Origin: UMGS1994 sp944386155
GTDB lineage: Bacteria; Bacillota; Clostridia; TANB77; CAG-508
DNA length: 64,000 bases
Assembly (NCBI GenBank): GCA_963931085.1
Contig: OZ006973.1
Span: 1,116,001-1,180,000 of the forward strand
Direction of reading: 5' to 3'
This document shows positions 1-7,717 of the stretch, in pieces (position 1 is the first letter of the stretch; every line of letters starts with the position of its first letter). The position numbers were made by a program, and so were the translations under genes. Under the pieces are notes generated by a model. That model saw only the letters and a list, made by a program, of their open reading frames with translations, made no database searches and was not told the origin of the DNA.

Positions 1-827
1 ATTAATACTTTTCCAGTACCCCTTAAAATTCTCTCTAATCTATAGTAAAAAACACCTAGCTTTCCTCTGTAATTTTTATTCCATGGTTTATTTCTTCCAT
101 AGTAATGAATTATAACAGTATTTTCTTTTACCCATTTAAGTCCAATAGGATTTTTAATATGATTCAAATTATATAAATTTAAATCTCTATCTCCTAAATT
201 ATATCTTAACGCATCAACAATCTTTATTTTATTACCATACAATGCTGTTATAATATCTTGGTCAGGAAGCATTAATTTTTTACTATTATTTTCTACAAAT
301 TCACATACTTCTTTTTGTACATCTATTTTTCTTAATTCTTTTAAATTAATTAATAACACACCTGTATTTATGTAAGGAACATCATCATCTATTCTTAATC
401 TTACTTCATTTATTTTTCTTAAAATCTTTTTAACATGTGTTGTTGCAATATAGAAGTTTCCTTCAAAATCCATATTATAAAGTTCGTCTAATTTATTTAT
501 TACTAAAGTATCTGAATCTAAATATAATATTTTATCTATATTTTCTGGTAAATATTTAGTAGCAAATAATCTAAAATAAATTTCTTTCGGATATCTTTTT
601 TGATACTGTGGAAAATTTTTTACTTCTTCTTCATCTATTTTTATCATTTTTATATTAAATTTATTTAAATCTAATCCGCTTTCAATTATATTCTTATCCT
701 CTATATCTAATTCTCTATGTAGAATATATACATCAAATTTTGTATCTTTATTAGATAATTGAATTGAATTTAATAATATATTTACAAGTTTTACATACTT
801 TTTATTTATTGTTAAAAGAATATTCAT
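1..827 (-). CDS. Glycosyltransferase family 8 protein, C-terminus cut by window edge
   Basis: The frame is open from ATG at 827 to the window start, so the 3' end is missing. A TTAGGGGAG ribosome binding site precedes the start. The translation has the GT8 (LgtC/glycogenin-like) metal motif LYLDSDTLV, with D104 and D106 as the DxD pair. Near the cut end it has HYYGRNKPW, the family's second metal/donor-binding H-x-x-G-x-x-KPW block. Family knowledge: retaining transferases that move a sugar from a nucleotide-sugar, usually onto surface glycans. Donor and acceptor cannot be read from sequence. The next gene points the same way but a hairpin at 960-987 separates them, so it probably has its own promoter. 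Confidence 0.85.
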   Translation of the reverse strand, partial: MNILLTINKKYVKLVNILLNSIQLSNKDTKFDVYILHRELDIEDKNIIESGLDLNKFNIKMIKIDEEEVKNFPQYQKRYPKEIYFRLFATKYLPENIDKILYLDSDTLVINKLDELYNMDFEGNFYIATTHVKKILRKINEVRLRIDDDVPYINTGVLLINLKELRKIDVQKEVCEFVENNSKKLMLPDQDIITALYGNKIKIVDALRYNLGDRDLNLYNLNHIKNPIGLKWVKENTVIIHYYGRNKPWNKNYRGKLGVFYYRLERILRGTGKVL

Positions 828-959
828 TTTACTCCCCTAAACTTAAAAATTTAACTGATCTAGCTAATCTAAAAATTTATCTAATCTAAATAATTAATCT
901 AATTATTTTAAAAACTTTGCTAGAATTATACCATTAATACAAGAATTAGACAATAAAAT

Positions 960-987
960 AAGCTCTAAGAATTATTTCTTAAAGCTT
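960..987 (-). terminator. Intrinsic terminator of the GNAT/NUDIX cluster
   Basis: Twelve-base arms 960-971 and 976-987 pair with one G-U wobble around a 4-base loop. On the minus strand the stem is followed by ATTTTATTGT. It overlaps the stop codon of the acetyltransferase gene. Confidence 0.7.
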
Positions 988-1432
988 ATTTAAATAGTAC
1001 TTCCATTAAATAATGCGTTTGTGTTTCACCATATATTTTAAATCCAAGTTTTTCATATAATTTTTTAGCTGGATTATCTTTAAAGACTTGAAGAATAGTC
1101 CTTATTTTCTTTTCTTTATTTTGTTTAAGTTGTTTTTCTAAAATTCTTTTTCCTATACCTTTTCCTTGATATTCTTTAAGTAAACTTATTTCATTAATAA
1201 AAAAATCTCCATTTTCAGTTATATGACTTGCATATACTCCAGCTTTTTTTCCTTCAATTATGATTATTTTTTTATGAGATAAATGATTCTTTAAATCATC
1301 TTCTAATCTCTTTTTCTGCTCATCATCTATCCATCCCCATATTTTATCTACATACCATTTAAAATTTTGTTTTTTTAAATCAAATAAAAAATCAAAATCA
1401 TCTAATGTACAATCTCTGAAAGTATATTCCAT
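986..1432 (-). CDS. GNAT family N-acetyltransferase
   Basis: A 148-residue single-domain acetyltransferase. The acetyl-CoA loop motif is EYQGKGIGKRIL (Q/R-x-x-G-x-G/A type), preceded by strand INEISLL, and the C-terminal NPAKKLYEKLGFKIYGE block is typical of GNATs. I chose ATG 1432, preceded by AGAGGG at good spacing, over an upstream ATG at 1465 that would overlap the previous gene. It is the last gene of a co-oriented run of small modifying enzymes. The substrate is unknown; small molecules or protein N-termini are both possible for this family. Confidence 0.85.
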   Translation of the reverse strand: MEYTFRDCTLDDFDFLFDLKKQNFKWYVDKIWGWIDDEQKKRLEDDLKNHLSHKKIIIIEGKKAGVYASHITENGDFFINEISLLKEYQGKGIGKRILEKQLKQNKEKKIRTILQVFKDNPAKKLYEKLGFKIYGETQTHYLMEVLFK

Positions 1433-1457
1433 ATTTATCCCTCTTTTATTAAAAACA

Positions 1458-1766
1458 TCATTCAAACATATTTTTTCTATTATGTTTTACACAATTTATT
1501 TCTTCTTTTAAATAAATACACTCTTCTAAGTCTATATTATAAAAATTTGCTAAACAAACAACATAATATAATACATCATTTAATTCTTCTTCAATAGAAT
1601 CTTTTATAGACTTTCCTTTTTCCATTCTTTTGTTTTTTCTTACATCTTCTGCAAGTTCTCCAACTTCTTCCATTAATTTAAGCATATACTCTTCTGAAGT
1701 TCTATTTTTATGACTTATATTTTTTATACGCTTTTGCAGATCTTTTATTGTTAAATCTTGTTTCAT
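1458..1766 (-). CDS. MazG-like nucleotide pyrophosphohydrolase
   Basis: A 102-residue all-helical protein with the MazG/dUTPase-like metal signature: E34-x-x-E37 in EEVGEL and E61-x-x-D64 in EEELNDVLYY. Family members hydrolyse (d)NTPs to NMP and pyrophosphate, often cleaning up non-canonical nucleotides. It is shorter than full MazG and carries a single domain, as in the house-cleaning subgroup. GGAGAG precedes the ATG. Its position among NUDIX and GNAT genes fits nucleotide sanitation, but the substrate is not predictable. Confidence 0.8.
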   Translation of the reverse strand: MKQDLTIKDLQKRIKNISHKNRTSEEYMLKLMEEVGELAEDVRKNKRMEKGKSIKDSIEEELNDVLYYVVCLANFYNIDLEECIYLKEEINCVKHNRKNMFE

Positions 1767-1786
1767 ATGCTACTCTCCATTTTTTA

Positions 1787-2329
1787 TTATTTATTATCTA
1801 GCCATTCATAATATTTAACTAGATATTCCCAACAACCTTCTTTATCTGTTATTCCATCATAATGATTTAAAACTCTTTTTATAATATCATCTTTTTCTAT
1901 CCATTTTACACTTGAGACTTCATCTTCATTAAGAAGTAATTTTGATTCATCTAAATCCTTATTTACAATGTAATATTCATTAAAATGATTATTCTTTATA
2001 TCTCCTTTTATATTAGATGAAATTGAAGATCCTATAAAAGTAATATCTTTTTTATCAATATCAATTCCAAGTTCTTCTTTTATTTCCCTTATTATTGACT
2101 CAAAACCAAATTCTCCTGAATCAACATGACCACCTGCTGTTATATCCCACATATTAGGCCACATTTTCTTTTTGGCACTTCTTTTTTGAAGTAATACTTG
2201 TCCTTTAGAATTGACTACAAATACTGCAACAGCTTTATGCCATAAGCCTTCTTTATGACATATTTCTCTTGATTCAACTTTTCCTGTATATTCACCTTTT
2301 TCATTTAAAACATCAAAATACTCACTCAT
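1787..2329 (-). CDS. NUDIX hydrolase (IPP-isomerase-like subgroup)
   Basis: A 180-residue NUDIX protein with a complete Nudix box at residues 67-89 (G-x5-E-x7-REIKEELGI). The N-terminal Y/F-DVLNEKGEYTG segment and the WHKAVAVFVVN strand are typical of the YfcD-like group, which resembles isopentenyl-diphosphate isomerase in sequence but hydrolyses nucleoside diphosphate derivatives. The isoprenoid enzyme's own active-site pattern is not evident, so I do not call it Idi. The ATG follows AAGGAG. It lies in the house-cleaning gene run. Confidence 0.85.
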   Translation of the reverse strand: MSEYFDVLNEKGEYTGKVESREICHKEGLWHKAVAVFVVNSKGQVLLQKRSAKKKMWPNMWDITAGGHVDSGEFGFESIIREIKEELGIDIDKKDITFIGSSISSNIKGDIKNNHFNEYYIVNKDLDESKLLLNEDEVSSVKWIEKDDIIKRVLNHYDGITDKEGCWEYLVKYYEWLDNK

Positions 2330-2357
2330 ACCAATCTCCTTTTTATCTAGTATTATT

Positions 2358-2612
2358 TTATTTATTATTTTCTAAAACTTTTTTAGCATACGAACATGTT
2401 GCAACCACTTTTTTATTTTCTTTTTTTGAATAATCTATAACTAAATTAACTAATCTTTTAGCTATACCTTGTCCTTGATAATCACTTTCAACCCCAGTAT
2501 GTACTATATTTATAATATTATTATTTTCTTCATATACACACTCACCTATTTTGACATCTTTATCTAAAGCAATAGCTCTATTTTCATTTTTATTTAAAAT
2601 AATATTTATCAT
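2358..2612 (-). CDS. Small GNAT-like acetyltransferase (YjdJ type)
   Basis: An 84-residue mini-GNAT. It has the CoA-binding core VESDYQGQGIAKRLVN and the terminal block VVATCSYAKKVL, whose cysteine corresponds to the P-T-C-S-Y signature of the YjdJ/GNAT-like family. These proteins lack the N-terminal half of classical GNATs, so the length is normal. The ATG at 2612 lies 3 bases from the stop of the upstream membrane protein gene, which implies translational coupling. The substrate is unknown. Confidence 0.8.
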   Translation of the reverse strand: MINIILNKNENRAIALDKDVKIGECVYEENNNIINIVHTGVESDYQGQGIAKRLVNLVIDYSKKENKKVVATCSYAKKVLENNK

Positions 2613-2614
2613 AT

Positions 2615-3232
2615 TTACTCCTCTTTTACTTCTATTTTACTTTCAATCTTATTTTTTCCTTTACCTAATAACTTATTTATTCCTTTTCCCAATAAATCTC
2701 CAATTATAAATCCTAAAATAACTCCAATCGAAATATTCCAAAAGCCATTATGGAAAAAACCAATTCTAAAAACAAAATATATTAACATAGAAAATGGTAT
2801 TGCGAAAATTCCAAATATAGTCATAAATATAATACTACATATTTGTGGAATTACATTTTCTCTTCTATTTAAAATTTTATTTTTTAAGACATATATTATA
2901 GTTGCAAAATAAAGTGATCCTGTAATTCCAACTAAAATCCACATTCTCATAGAGTAAAAAGATGCAAATCCACTTTTAAAATATCTAATTAAATAATAAC
3001 TAATACTCATAAATGACATTACAAAAGATGAATTTATAATAGAATATTTATAATCTTTTGAAAATATACTTACTATTGTCATAACAAAAGCCCAAAACAA
3101 TAATGATTGAGTAACATTAATCGTTGCTTCCATATTAAATATCAAAGCAAATTCAGTGATAAAACCTAATATTATTCCTAAAATTATACTTATACTAATA
3201 TTCTTTAAAATTTCTTTTTTATTAATATTCAT
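2615..3232 (-). CDS. Multi-pass membrane protein, unknown function
   Basis: A 205-residue hydrophobic protein with about five or six membrane segments (starting at roughly residues 12, 42, 65, 95, 130 and 165) and a charged K/E-rich tail. No catalytic motif is visible. The gene is tightly coupled to the downstream mini-GNAT (2-base gap). I do not recognise a family. Confidence 0.7.
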   Translation of the reverse strand: MNINKKEILKNISISIILGIILGFITEFALIFNMEATINVTQSLLFWAFVMTIVSIFSKDYKYSIINSSFVMSFMSISYYLIRYFKSGFASFYSMRMWILVGITGSLYFATIIYVLKNKILNRRENVIPQICSIIFMTIFGIFAIPFSMLIYFVFRIGFFHNGFWNISIGVILGFIIGDLLGKGINKLLGKGKNKIESKIEVKEE

Positions 3233-3291
3233 ATCAATCCTTTATTTCTCCAATTGTTATATTATCTATACTTAAAATAAAAATCTCTTAT

Positions 3292-3831
3292 TCATTTTAT
3301 TTCATATCTCCATCCTGGTTTCCAGTCTTTTGTCTTTCTCCAGTCTTTTTCTATTGCTTCTTCCCAACTAATATTTTTAGTTATAACTTCAAAAGCAAGT
3401 TGTGGTGCTTTATGTGAAACTAAAGCAATAGTCTTTCCATTATAATTATTTAATAGATATTCACAAAAATCTCTTATTCTTTTTTCTACATCTTTTAAAG
3501 ATTCTCCCCCTGGGAAATTAGCATCTATATGTTCCTCATATTTTACTAAAGATGTATCTTTTCCATTTAAATCCCCATAGTTACATTCTCTTATTCTTTT
3601 ATCTTGTAAAATATCTTTTGAATCATTAAATGTATATCTAGCTGAATCTACCGCTCTTTTTAAATCTGATGAAATTACTAAATCTATTTCATTTAGATTT
3701 ATTTTTTCTTTTAATTCAATACTTTGCTTAATTCCTTTTTCACTTAAATCCCCATGTAACCAACCAGTAGATTTATGTTCTATATTATCTAACGTTGTTC
3801 CGTGAACAAAATAAATTATTTTAACAGACAT
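3292..3831 (-). CDS. Histidine phosphatase superfamily protein lacking the RHG arginine
   Basis: A 179-residue protein with most marks of the phosphoglycerate-mutase-like superfamily: H10, SSDLKRA (R59), acid E82 in RECNYGDLNG, the FPGGES loop and the second histidine H140 in VSHKAPQ. The first motif reads YFVHGTT, so the arginine of the usual R-H-G is absent. In the family that arginine helps hold the phosphate, so activity may be altered or the substrate unusual. It lies between a membrane protein gene and a NUDIX gene, all in one orientation. Confidence 0.8.
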   Translation of the reverse strand: MSVKIIYFVHGTTLDNIEHKSTGWLHGDLSEKGIKQSIELKEKINLNEIDLVISSDLKRAVDSARYTFNDSKDILQDKRIRECNYGDLNGKDTSLVKYEEHIDANFPGGESLKDVEKRIRDFCEYLLNNYNGKTIALVSHKAPQLAFEVITKNISWEEAIEKDWRKTKDWKPGWRYEIK

Positions 3832-3856
3832 ATCTTTTTCCCCTTTATTTACATTA

Positions 3857-4393
3857 TTATTTATCTTTATTATTAATATAGTATTCTAGAATTTTCCTAT
3901 CTCTTAATACAACAAATTTCGTACTATAAATAGATGAATATTCAGATGGAACAAGTTTATCAAAACACTCCTTTATAAGTTTTAGGGCTTCTTCTGGAGC
4001 TTTCCATAATAATTTAGCACCTTCATCTTTTTCTTTTTTTGTAACACTTAAATGATTAGTATCTTTTATAACTTTTCCTACAAATATATATGAAATTTGT
4101 TTAAAATTGTTTTGTGACTTGTATTCTTCTGTTGTTCCTAAAAAGTCAACAATTTCAACTTCACATCCAGTTTCTTCTAAAACTTCTCTTTTAAAAGCTT
4201 CTTCCTTATTTTCTTTTTCTTCTATTCCTCCGCCTGGTAATTTATATTCATTTTTATTGCTCTTATTGAATACAGCAATTTTTCCATCATCTCTTACAAC
4301 TATTCCTCTTGATCCTAATCTTAATTTAGGATTTTCCATCTTGATAGTTTTTTCGCCAATGTTCTCATCTGTTATTTTACATATTAAATCCAT
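3857..4393 (-). CDS. NUDIX hydrolase
   Basis: A 178-residue protein. The Nudix box spans residues 55-77, from GGIEEKE through REVLEETG. Flanking sheet elements (RGIVVRDDGKIAVFNKS) are typical of nucleotide or nucleotide-sugar pyrophosphatases. It is the first gene of the co-oriented house-cleaning group and the neighbour of the serine recombinase; the 80-base gap between them has no obvious terminator. The substrate is not predictable. Confidence 0.85.
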   Translation of the reverse strand: MDLICKITDENIGEKTIKMENPKLRLGSRGIVVRDDGKIAVFNKSNKNEYKLPGGGIEEKENKEEAFKREVLEETGCEVEIVDFLGTTEEYKSQNNFKQISYIFVGKVIKDTNHLSVTKKEKDEGAKLLWKAPEEALKLIKECFDKLVPSEYSSIYSTKFVVLRDRKILEYYINNKDK

Positions 4394-4473
4394 AATTTTA
4401 CCTCACTAACTATTTTCTTAAAATATTCCTCAAAAACAACATATTTTATTTCAAGCATAATATAGCTACACAC

Positions 4474-6159
4474 TCAACATGTGTTGTTGCTCATCTGTAG
4501 ATTTTTTTGACTAATATCGTTGCTTGGCTGTAGATAATCTTTATAATTAATTTTAGTTTCATTTTTTAGTACAAAAGTTACTTGTTTTGGATCTGCTTTA
4601 TCTTTTTCATTATATCCACCAATTATAACTTGTTTTACTAAAACTTCAAAAGCATCTTTATCAAATTCTGTTATAATTTCTCCGTTTTCAAGATATCGTT
4701 TTAGCTTATTTAGACTAAGTTTTCTGTTTGTTTTGTTTCTTTCTTCTATATCTAATTTTTCTTGCTTTAAATTTAACTGTTCGATTTGATTTTGCATTCT
4801 CTCTTTTCTCTCTAAGAATGTTTCTCTATCAATGGCATTATCTAAACTTAAATCAATTAATTTATTCATTTTTGATTTTAGTTTACCCTTTTCTGTTTCA
4901 ATATTTTCTATTAACTTACTTGATGAGTTCTCAGTAATAATGCTGTTTATCCTTGTTATAAATTTATTTACAATATCACCTTTGTTACTACATAATATTT
5001 TGTATGTATCTACAAAACAATTTTCTATTACTGTTTCTCTCATCGCTTTGCATTTAGGACATTCTTGTTTTCCTCTTTTAACAAAGTTCATACAATGCCA
5101 CACTGGTGTCTCATTTTTAGTTTTTGAGTTCCAATTTCTTCTTGTTAAAACAGTTCCACAAAATCCACAATAAATTCTACTACTAAATGGATATTTTCTA
5201 CTATAATTACCTCTTCTTTTTCCTTTACTCCTTGAACCTGCTCTTTTTTCTAATATTTGTTGTACTTTATCAAATAATTCTGGCTCAATTATTGCTGTGT
5301 GGTGTTCTTTAATATAATACTGATTTTCTTCTCCCATATTGATTACTCGTTTATGTGTTATGGGGTCTGTTGTATAAGTTTTTCCTTGCAAGACATCACC
5401 TTTATATTTTTCATTTTTTAGTATTCTTCTAACTGTTGAATCACTCCATCTTGTTAGTCCTTTTGGTGTTAGATATTTCATGTTTGTTAGTTCTCTTGCA
5501 ATTATACTTGAACCCACACCTTGTGCATATCTATTAAAAATATATTTTACTATTTCCGCTTCTTCTTGATTAATAGATATACTCTTGTTTTCTTTATCAT
5601 AAGTATAACCCAAACAGCCATTATATCCAATTAGTTCTCCTCTTTGTTGTTTCATTTTTAGTCCCAGTTTTACATGTGATGATATTGTTTCACTTTCTTG
5701 TTGTGCTACTGAACTTAATATTGTTAATAGTAATTCTCCTGCCATTTCTAGAGTATTAATATTTTCTTCTTCAAATAGAATTGCTACATTTTTCTCTTTT
5801 AGCATTCTTACATATTTCAGAGTATCTAGTGTATTTCTTGCAAATCTTGATATTGATTTTGTTAATATTAAATCAATTTTTCCATTCATACTATCTTGTA
5901 TCATTCTCATAAAATTACTTCTCTTGTAATCTTGTGTTCCTGATATTGATTCATCTGCATATACCTCTACAAAAGACCATTCTATATTTTTTGTTATTTT
6001 TTCATTGTAGTATTTTACTTGTGATTCAAAACTATTTAATTGGTCTTCTGAATCGGTGCTTACTCTTGCATATGCTGCTACTTTTAGTTTTCGGTTTATT
6101 TGTAGTCCTGTAGTTCTATCTATTCTACCTTGTATTTTCTCTATAACTTGAACTTCCAT
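4474..6159 (-). CDS. Large serine recombinase (resolvase/integrase family)
   Basis: A 561-residue site-specific recombinase. The N-terminal catalytic domain has AAYARVSTDSEDQ with nucleophile S34, followed by SFVEVYADESISGT and the arginine-rich SRFARNT motif. The middle is the recombinase domain (GYTYDKE...IARELTN). A zinc-ribbon has C-G-F-C-G near residue 335 and a second C-P-K-C pair, then comes a coiled coil rich in E, K and L. This is the transposon/ICE/phage integrase type, which catalyses integration and excision through a phosphoserine intermediate. ATG 6159 follows TGGAGGATTA. With the two upstream genes it forms a small accessory module; I could not define attachment sites. Confidence 0.93.
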   Translation of the reverse strand: MEVQVIEKIQGRIDRTTGLQINRKLKVAAYARVSTDSEDQLNSFESQVKYYNEKITKNIEWSFVEVYADESISGTQDYKRSNFMRMIQDSMNGKIDLILTKSISRFARNTLDTLKYVRMLKEKNVAILFEEENINTLEMAGELLLTILSSVAQQESETISSHVKLGLKMKQQRGELIGYNGCLGYTYDKENKSISINQEEAEIVKYIFNRYAQGVGSSIIARELTNMKYLTPKGLTRWSDSTVRRILKNEKYKGDVLQGKTYTTDPITHKRVINMGEENQYYIKEHHTAIIEPELFDKVQQILEKRAGSRSKGKRRGNYSRKYPFSSRIYCGFCGTVLTRRNWNSKTKNETPVWHCMNFVKRGKQECPKCKAMRETVIENCFVDTYKILCSNKGDIVNKFITRINSIITENSSSKLIENIETEKGKLKSKMNKLIDLSLDNAIDRETFLERKERMQNQIEQLNLKQEKLDIEERNKTNRKLSLNKLKRYLENGEIITEFDKDAFEVLVKQVIIGGYNEKDKADPKQVTFVLKNETKINYKDYLQPSNDISQKNLQMSNNTC

Positions 6160-6206
6160 TAATCCTCCATTCTGTTAGAGAGAACCCTGTTTGGATTATA
6201 CACTAT

Positions 6207-6413
6207 TTAAAAATTAAAATCAATCTCACATTTTTCTAGTTTATACTCCTTGATAATGTTCTCTTTTGCTTGTTTGTATATTTTTTCATCTATTAGTTTG
6301 TCTTTGTATATCCTATTTAAAAGTGTTATTTCAATACTTCCATTTAATAAATTATCATCTATCTCCTCTTGTAATAGCTTAGTGTTTATCTTTTGTTTTT
6401 TAATATTATCCAT
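6207..6413 (-). CDS. Small SHOCT-like helical protein of the recombinase module
   Basis: A protein of about 68 residues. I prefer ATG 6413, which has TGAGGT eight bases upstream, over ATG 6431 inside the preceding gene's end. The C-terminal half (ITLLNRIYKDKLIDEKIY...IIKEY) has the two-short-helix pattern of SHOCT-like segments (L-x-x-L-y-x-x-x-L-I-d). It is tightly linked to the ParB-like gene and lies 47 bases before the recombinase, so the three are probably co-transcribed. A role as recombination accessory is inference from position. Confidence 0.6.
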   Translation of the reverse strand: MDNIKKQKINTKLLQEEIDDNLLNGSIEITLLNRIYKDKLIDEKIYKQAKENIIKEYKLEKCEIDFNF

Positions 6414-6423
6414 AAGTCGTACC

Positions 6424-7149
6424 TCATACATCTTCCGTATTTTCTAAAATATTTATAATGTATTTTTTTATTTCTTTGTTTGGTATGCCATTAAAATACT
6501 TTTGTATTTCTTCTTGTGTAAAAGTTAATTTAAAACTCTTCTCATTTTTATAACTTTCTAATTTTTCTTTACTTAGAATATAGCTTTCACCTAATTTTTT
6601 GCTTTTTCTAAAATCTCTCTTTATTTTTTGAGCTATGTTATCTGTGATTTCGTAATTATAATTTTGTATTATTTCTGCTATCCTAATTTGATTTTTCTCA
6701 TCTAAAAAACTTATATGTTCTGCTGGATTTATTCCTAGCTTTTTATTATTTACAAGTTCTTGTAATTTTGGTATTAAATAATTCAATCTCAAATATTTTT
6801 GAAATGTTCCATTGCTAATATTTTTATCTTTGCAAATTTCTTTTCTATTTTTGTTATATTCTTCAAAATACTTTTTGTATTTTCCTGCTATTTCCATTGG
6901 TGTATTTTGTGTTACACTAGGTGTATTAAGCACATTTTCGCTTTTATCCTTATTTACTATCTTACTTTCTTTTATGACTGGCTCATAATCTTCTCCTAGT
7001 ATGTTTAAAACTTCTTCCTTGCTAATCCACTCCATATTAACATTTTTTAAAATTTCTCCTACTTCCAGTTTTTCTTCCATCATTTTTTTGACCTTCTTCA
7101 TTTCTTCTTTTTTGTAATAGTTTATTAATAATTGATTTGTTTCTGCCAT
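6424..7149 (-). CDS. ParB-like HTH protein without nuclease domain
   Basis: A 241-residue protein starting at ATG 7149 (GGAGG eight bases upstream). The central part has the ParB/Noc-type helix-turn-helix: RKEICKDKNISNGTFQKYLR, then LIPKLQELVNNKKLGINPAEHISFL. This is the same architecture as the C-terminal half of ParB-like proteins on Firmicute mobile elements. The N-terminal ParB nuclease/CTPase fold with its G-E-R-R box is not present; that part is a basic helical segment. It probably binds DNA near the element. A 20-base inverted repeat at 7341-7385 upstream is a candidate site. Confidence 0.65.
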   Translation of the reverse strand: MAETNQLLINYYKKEEMKKVKKMMEEKLEVGEILKNVNMEWISKEEVLNILGEDYEPVIKESKIVNKDKSENVLNTPSVTQNTPMEIAGKYKKYFEEYNKNRKEICKDKNISNGTFQKYLRLNYLIPKLQELVNNKKLGINPAEHISFLDEKNQIRIAEIIQNYNYEITDNIAQKIKRDFRKSKKLGESYILSKEKLESYKNEKSFKLTFTQEEIQKYFNGIPNKEIKKYIINILENTEDV

Positions 7150-7174
7150 AATCAAAACCTCCATATACTTTATT

Positions 7175-7230
7175 TAAAAAACAAAAAGCAAGAAAAAAAG
7201 CTAGATTTCTCTAACTTAGTTTCTTGCTTT
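7175..7230 (-). terminator. Long hairpin with T-tract in the leader of the ParB-like gene
   Basis: On the minus strand, outer arms AAAGCAAGAAA/TTTCTTGCTTT (7220-7230 and 7185-7195) enclose an inner 8-base stem closed by a GAAA tetraloop (7198-7205 with 7210-7217). The structure is followed by TTGTTTTTT. It lies 26 bases before the ParB-like gene's ribosome binding site, so it is either the terminator of an upstream transcript or an attenuator of the module. Confidence 0.55.
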
Positions 7231-7340
7231 CAATTTTTCATACTAAAATAATAACATCTTGTTTTTTATACGTCAATGAATGTTTTTTGAAACAATTTTG
7301 AAATTTTATTTTAAAATTAAACAATATTCTTATATAACCT

Positions 7341-7385
7341 ATAAAATACAATAAGTGTATCTCTAATACATTTATTGTATTTTAT
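7341..7385. repeat. 20-base AT-rich inverted repeat, possible protein-binding site
   Basis: Arms 7341-7360 and 7366-7385 pair over 20 bases with one G-T wobble around a 5-base loop. Neither side carries a T-tract, so it is not an ordinary terminator. It lies in the 7150-7717 non-coding stretch, 190 bases upstream of the ParB-like gene. Use as a centromere-like or operator site is speculation. The rest of that stretch is AT-rich and holds no convincing gene. Confidence 0.5.
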
Positions 7386-7610
7386 AATACTTGCAATGTA
7401 TTTCATTCATAAATATTCTGTTCATTTTTTATTACATCCCAGTTATATCAAGCATTTTTTCACTTTTTATTATTCTGCATTTTCTCTGTATATTTTGGCT
7501 GTTTACAGAGGACTAGAAAACTTGTTTTTCTATGTGTTTACGAGATACACTCTGTATCTCTTTCCTGCCTTTTAGTAATACCATTTAATTTAGTTTTAAT
7601 TTTTAAATTT

Positions 7611-7712
7611 ATAAGTCAAATTTTTTATCTAAAATAATTTATAGGACGAATTTTTTGATTTTTTCGTCCTATGGATTTTTATAAGCCGAATTTTTTTGTT
7701 TTTTCGTCTTAT
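7611..7712. repeat. Array of related hairpin units 3' of the Fic gene
   Basis: A repeated ATA(A/G)G-N-C(G/A)AA motif starts at 7611, 7641 and 7681, each followed by a run of T. Two units form hairpins: 7641-7650 with 7663-7672 (perfect 10-base arms) and 7681-7690 with 7703-7712 (one mismatch). The loops are T-rich on the plus strand. They follow the Fic stop codon and may act as its terminator or as protein-binding repeats. Confidence 0.5.
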
Positions 7713-7717
7713 AAATT

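Noticed and set aside
4394..4473. Attachment site of the serine recombinase
   Set aside because: The CAACATGTGTTG palindrome at the end of the recombinase gene has no matching copy that I could find at the other side of the module.
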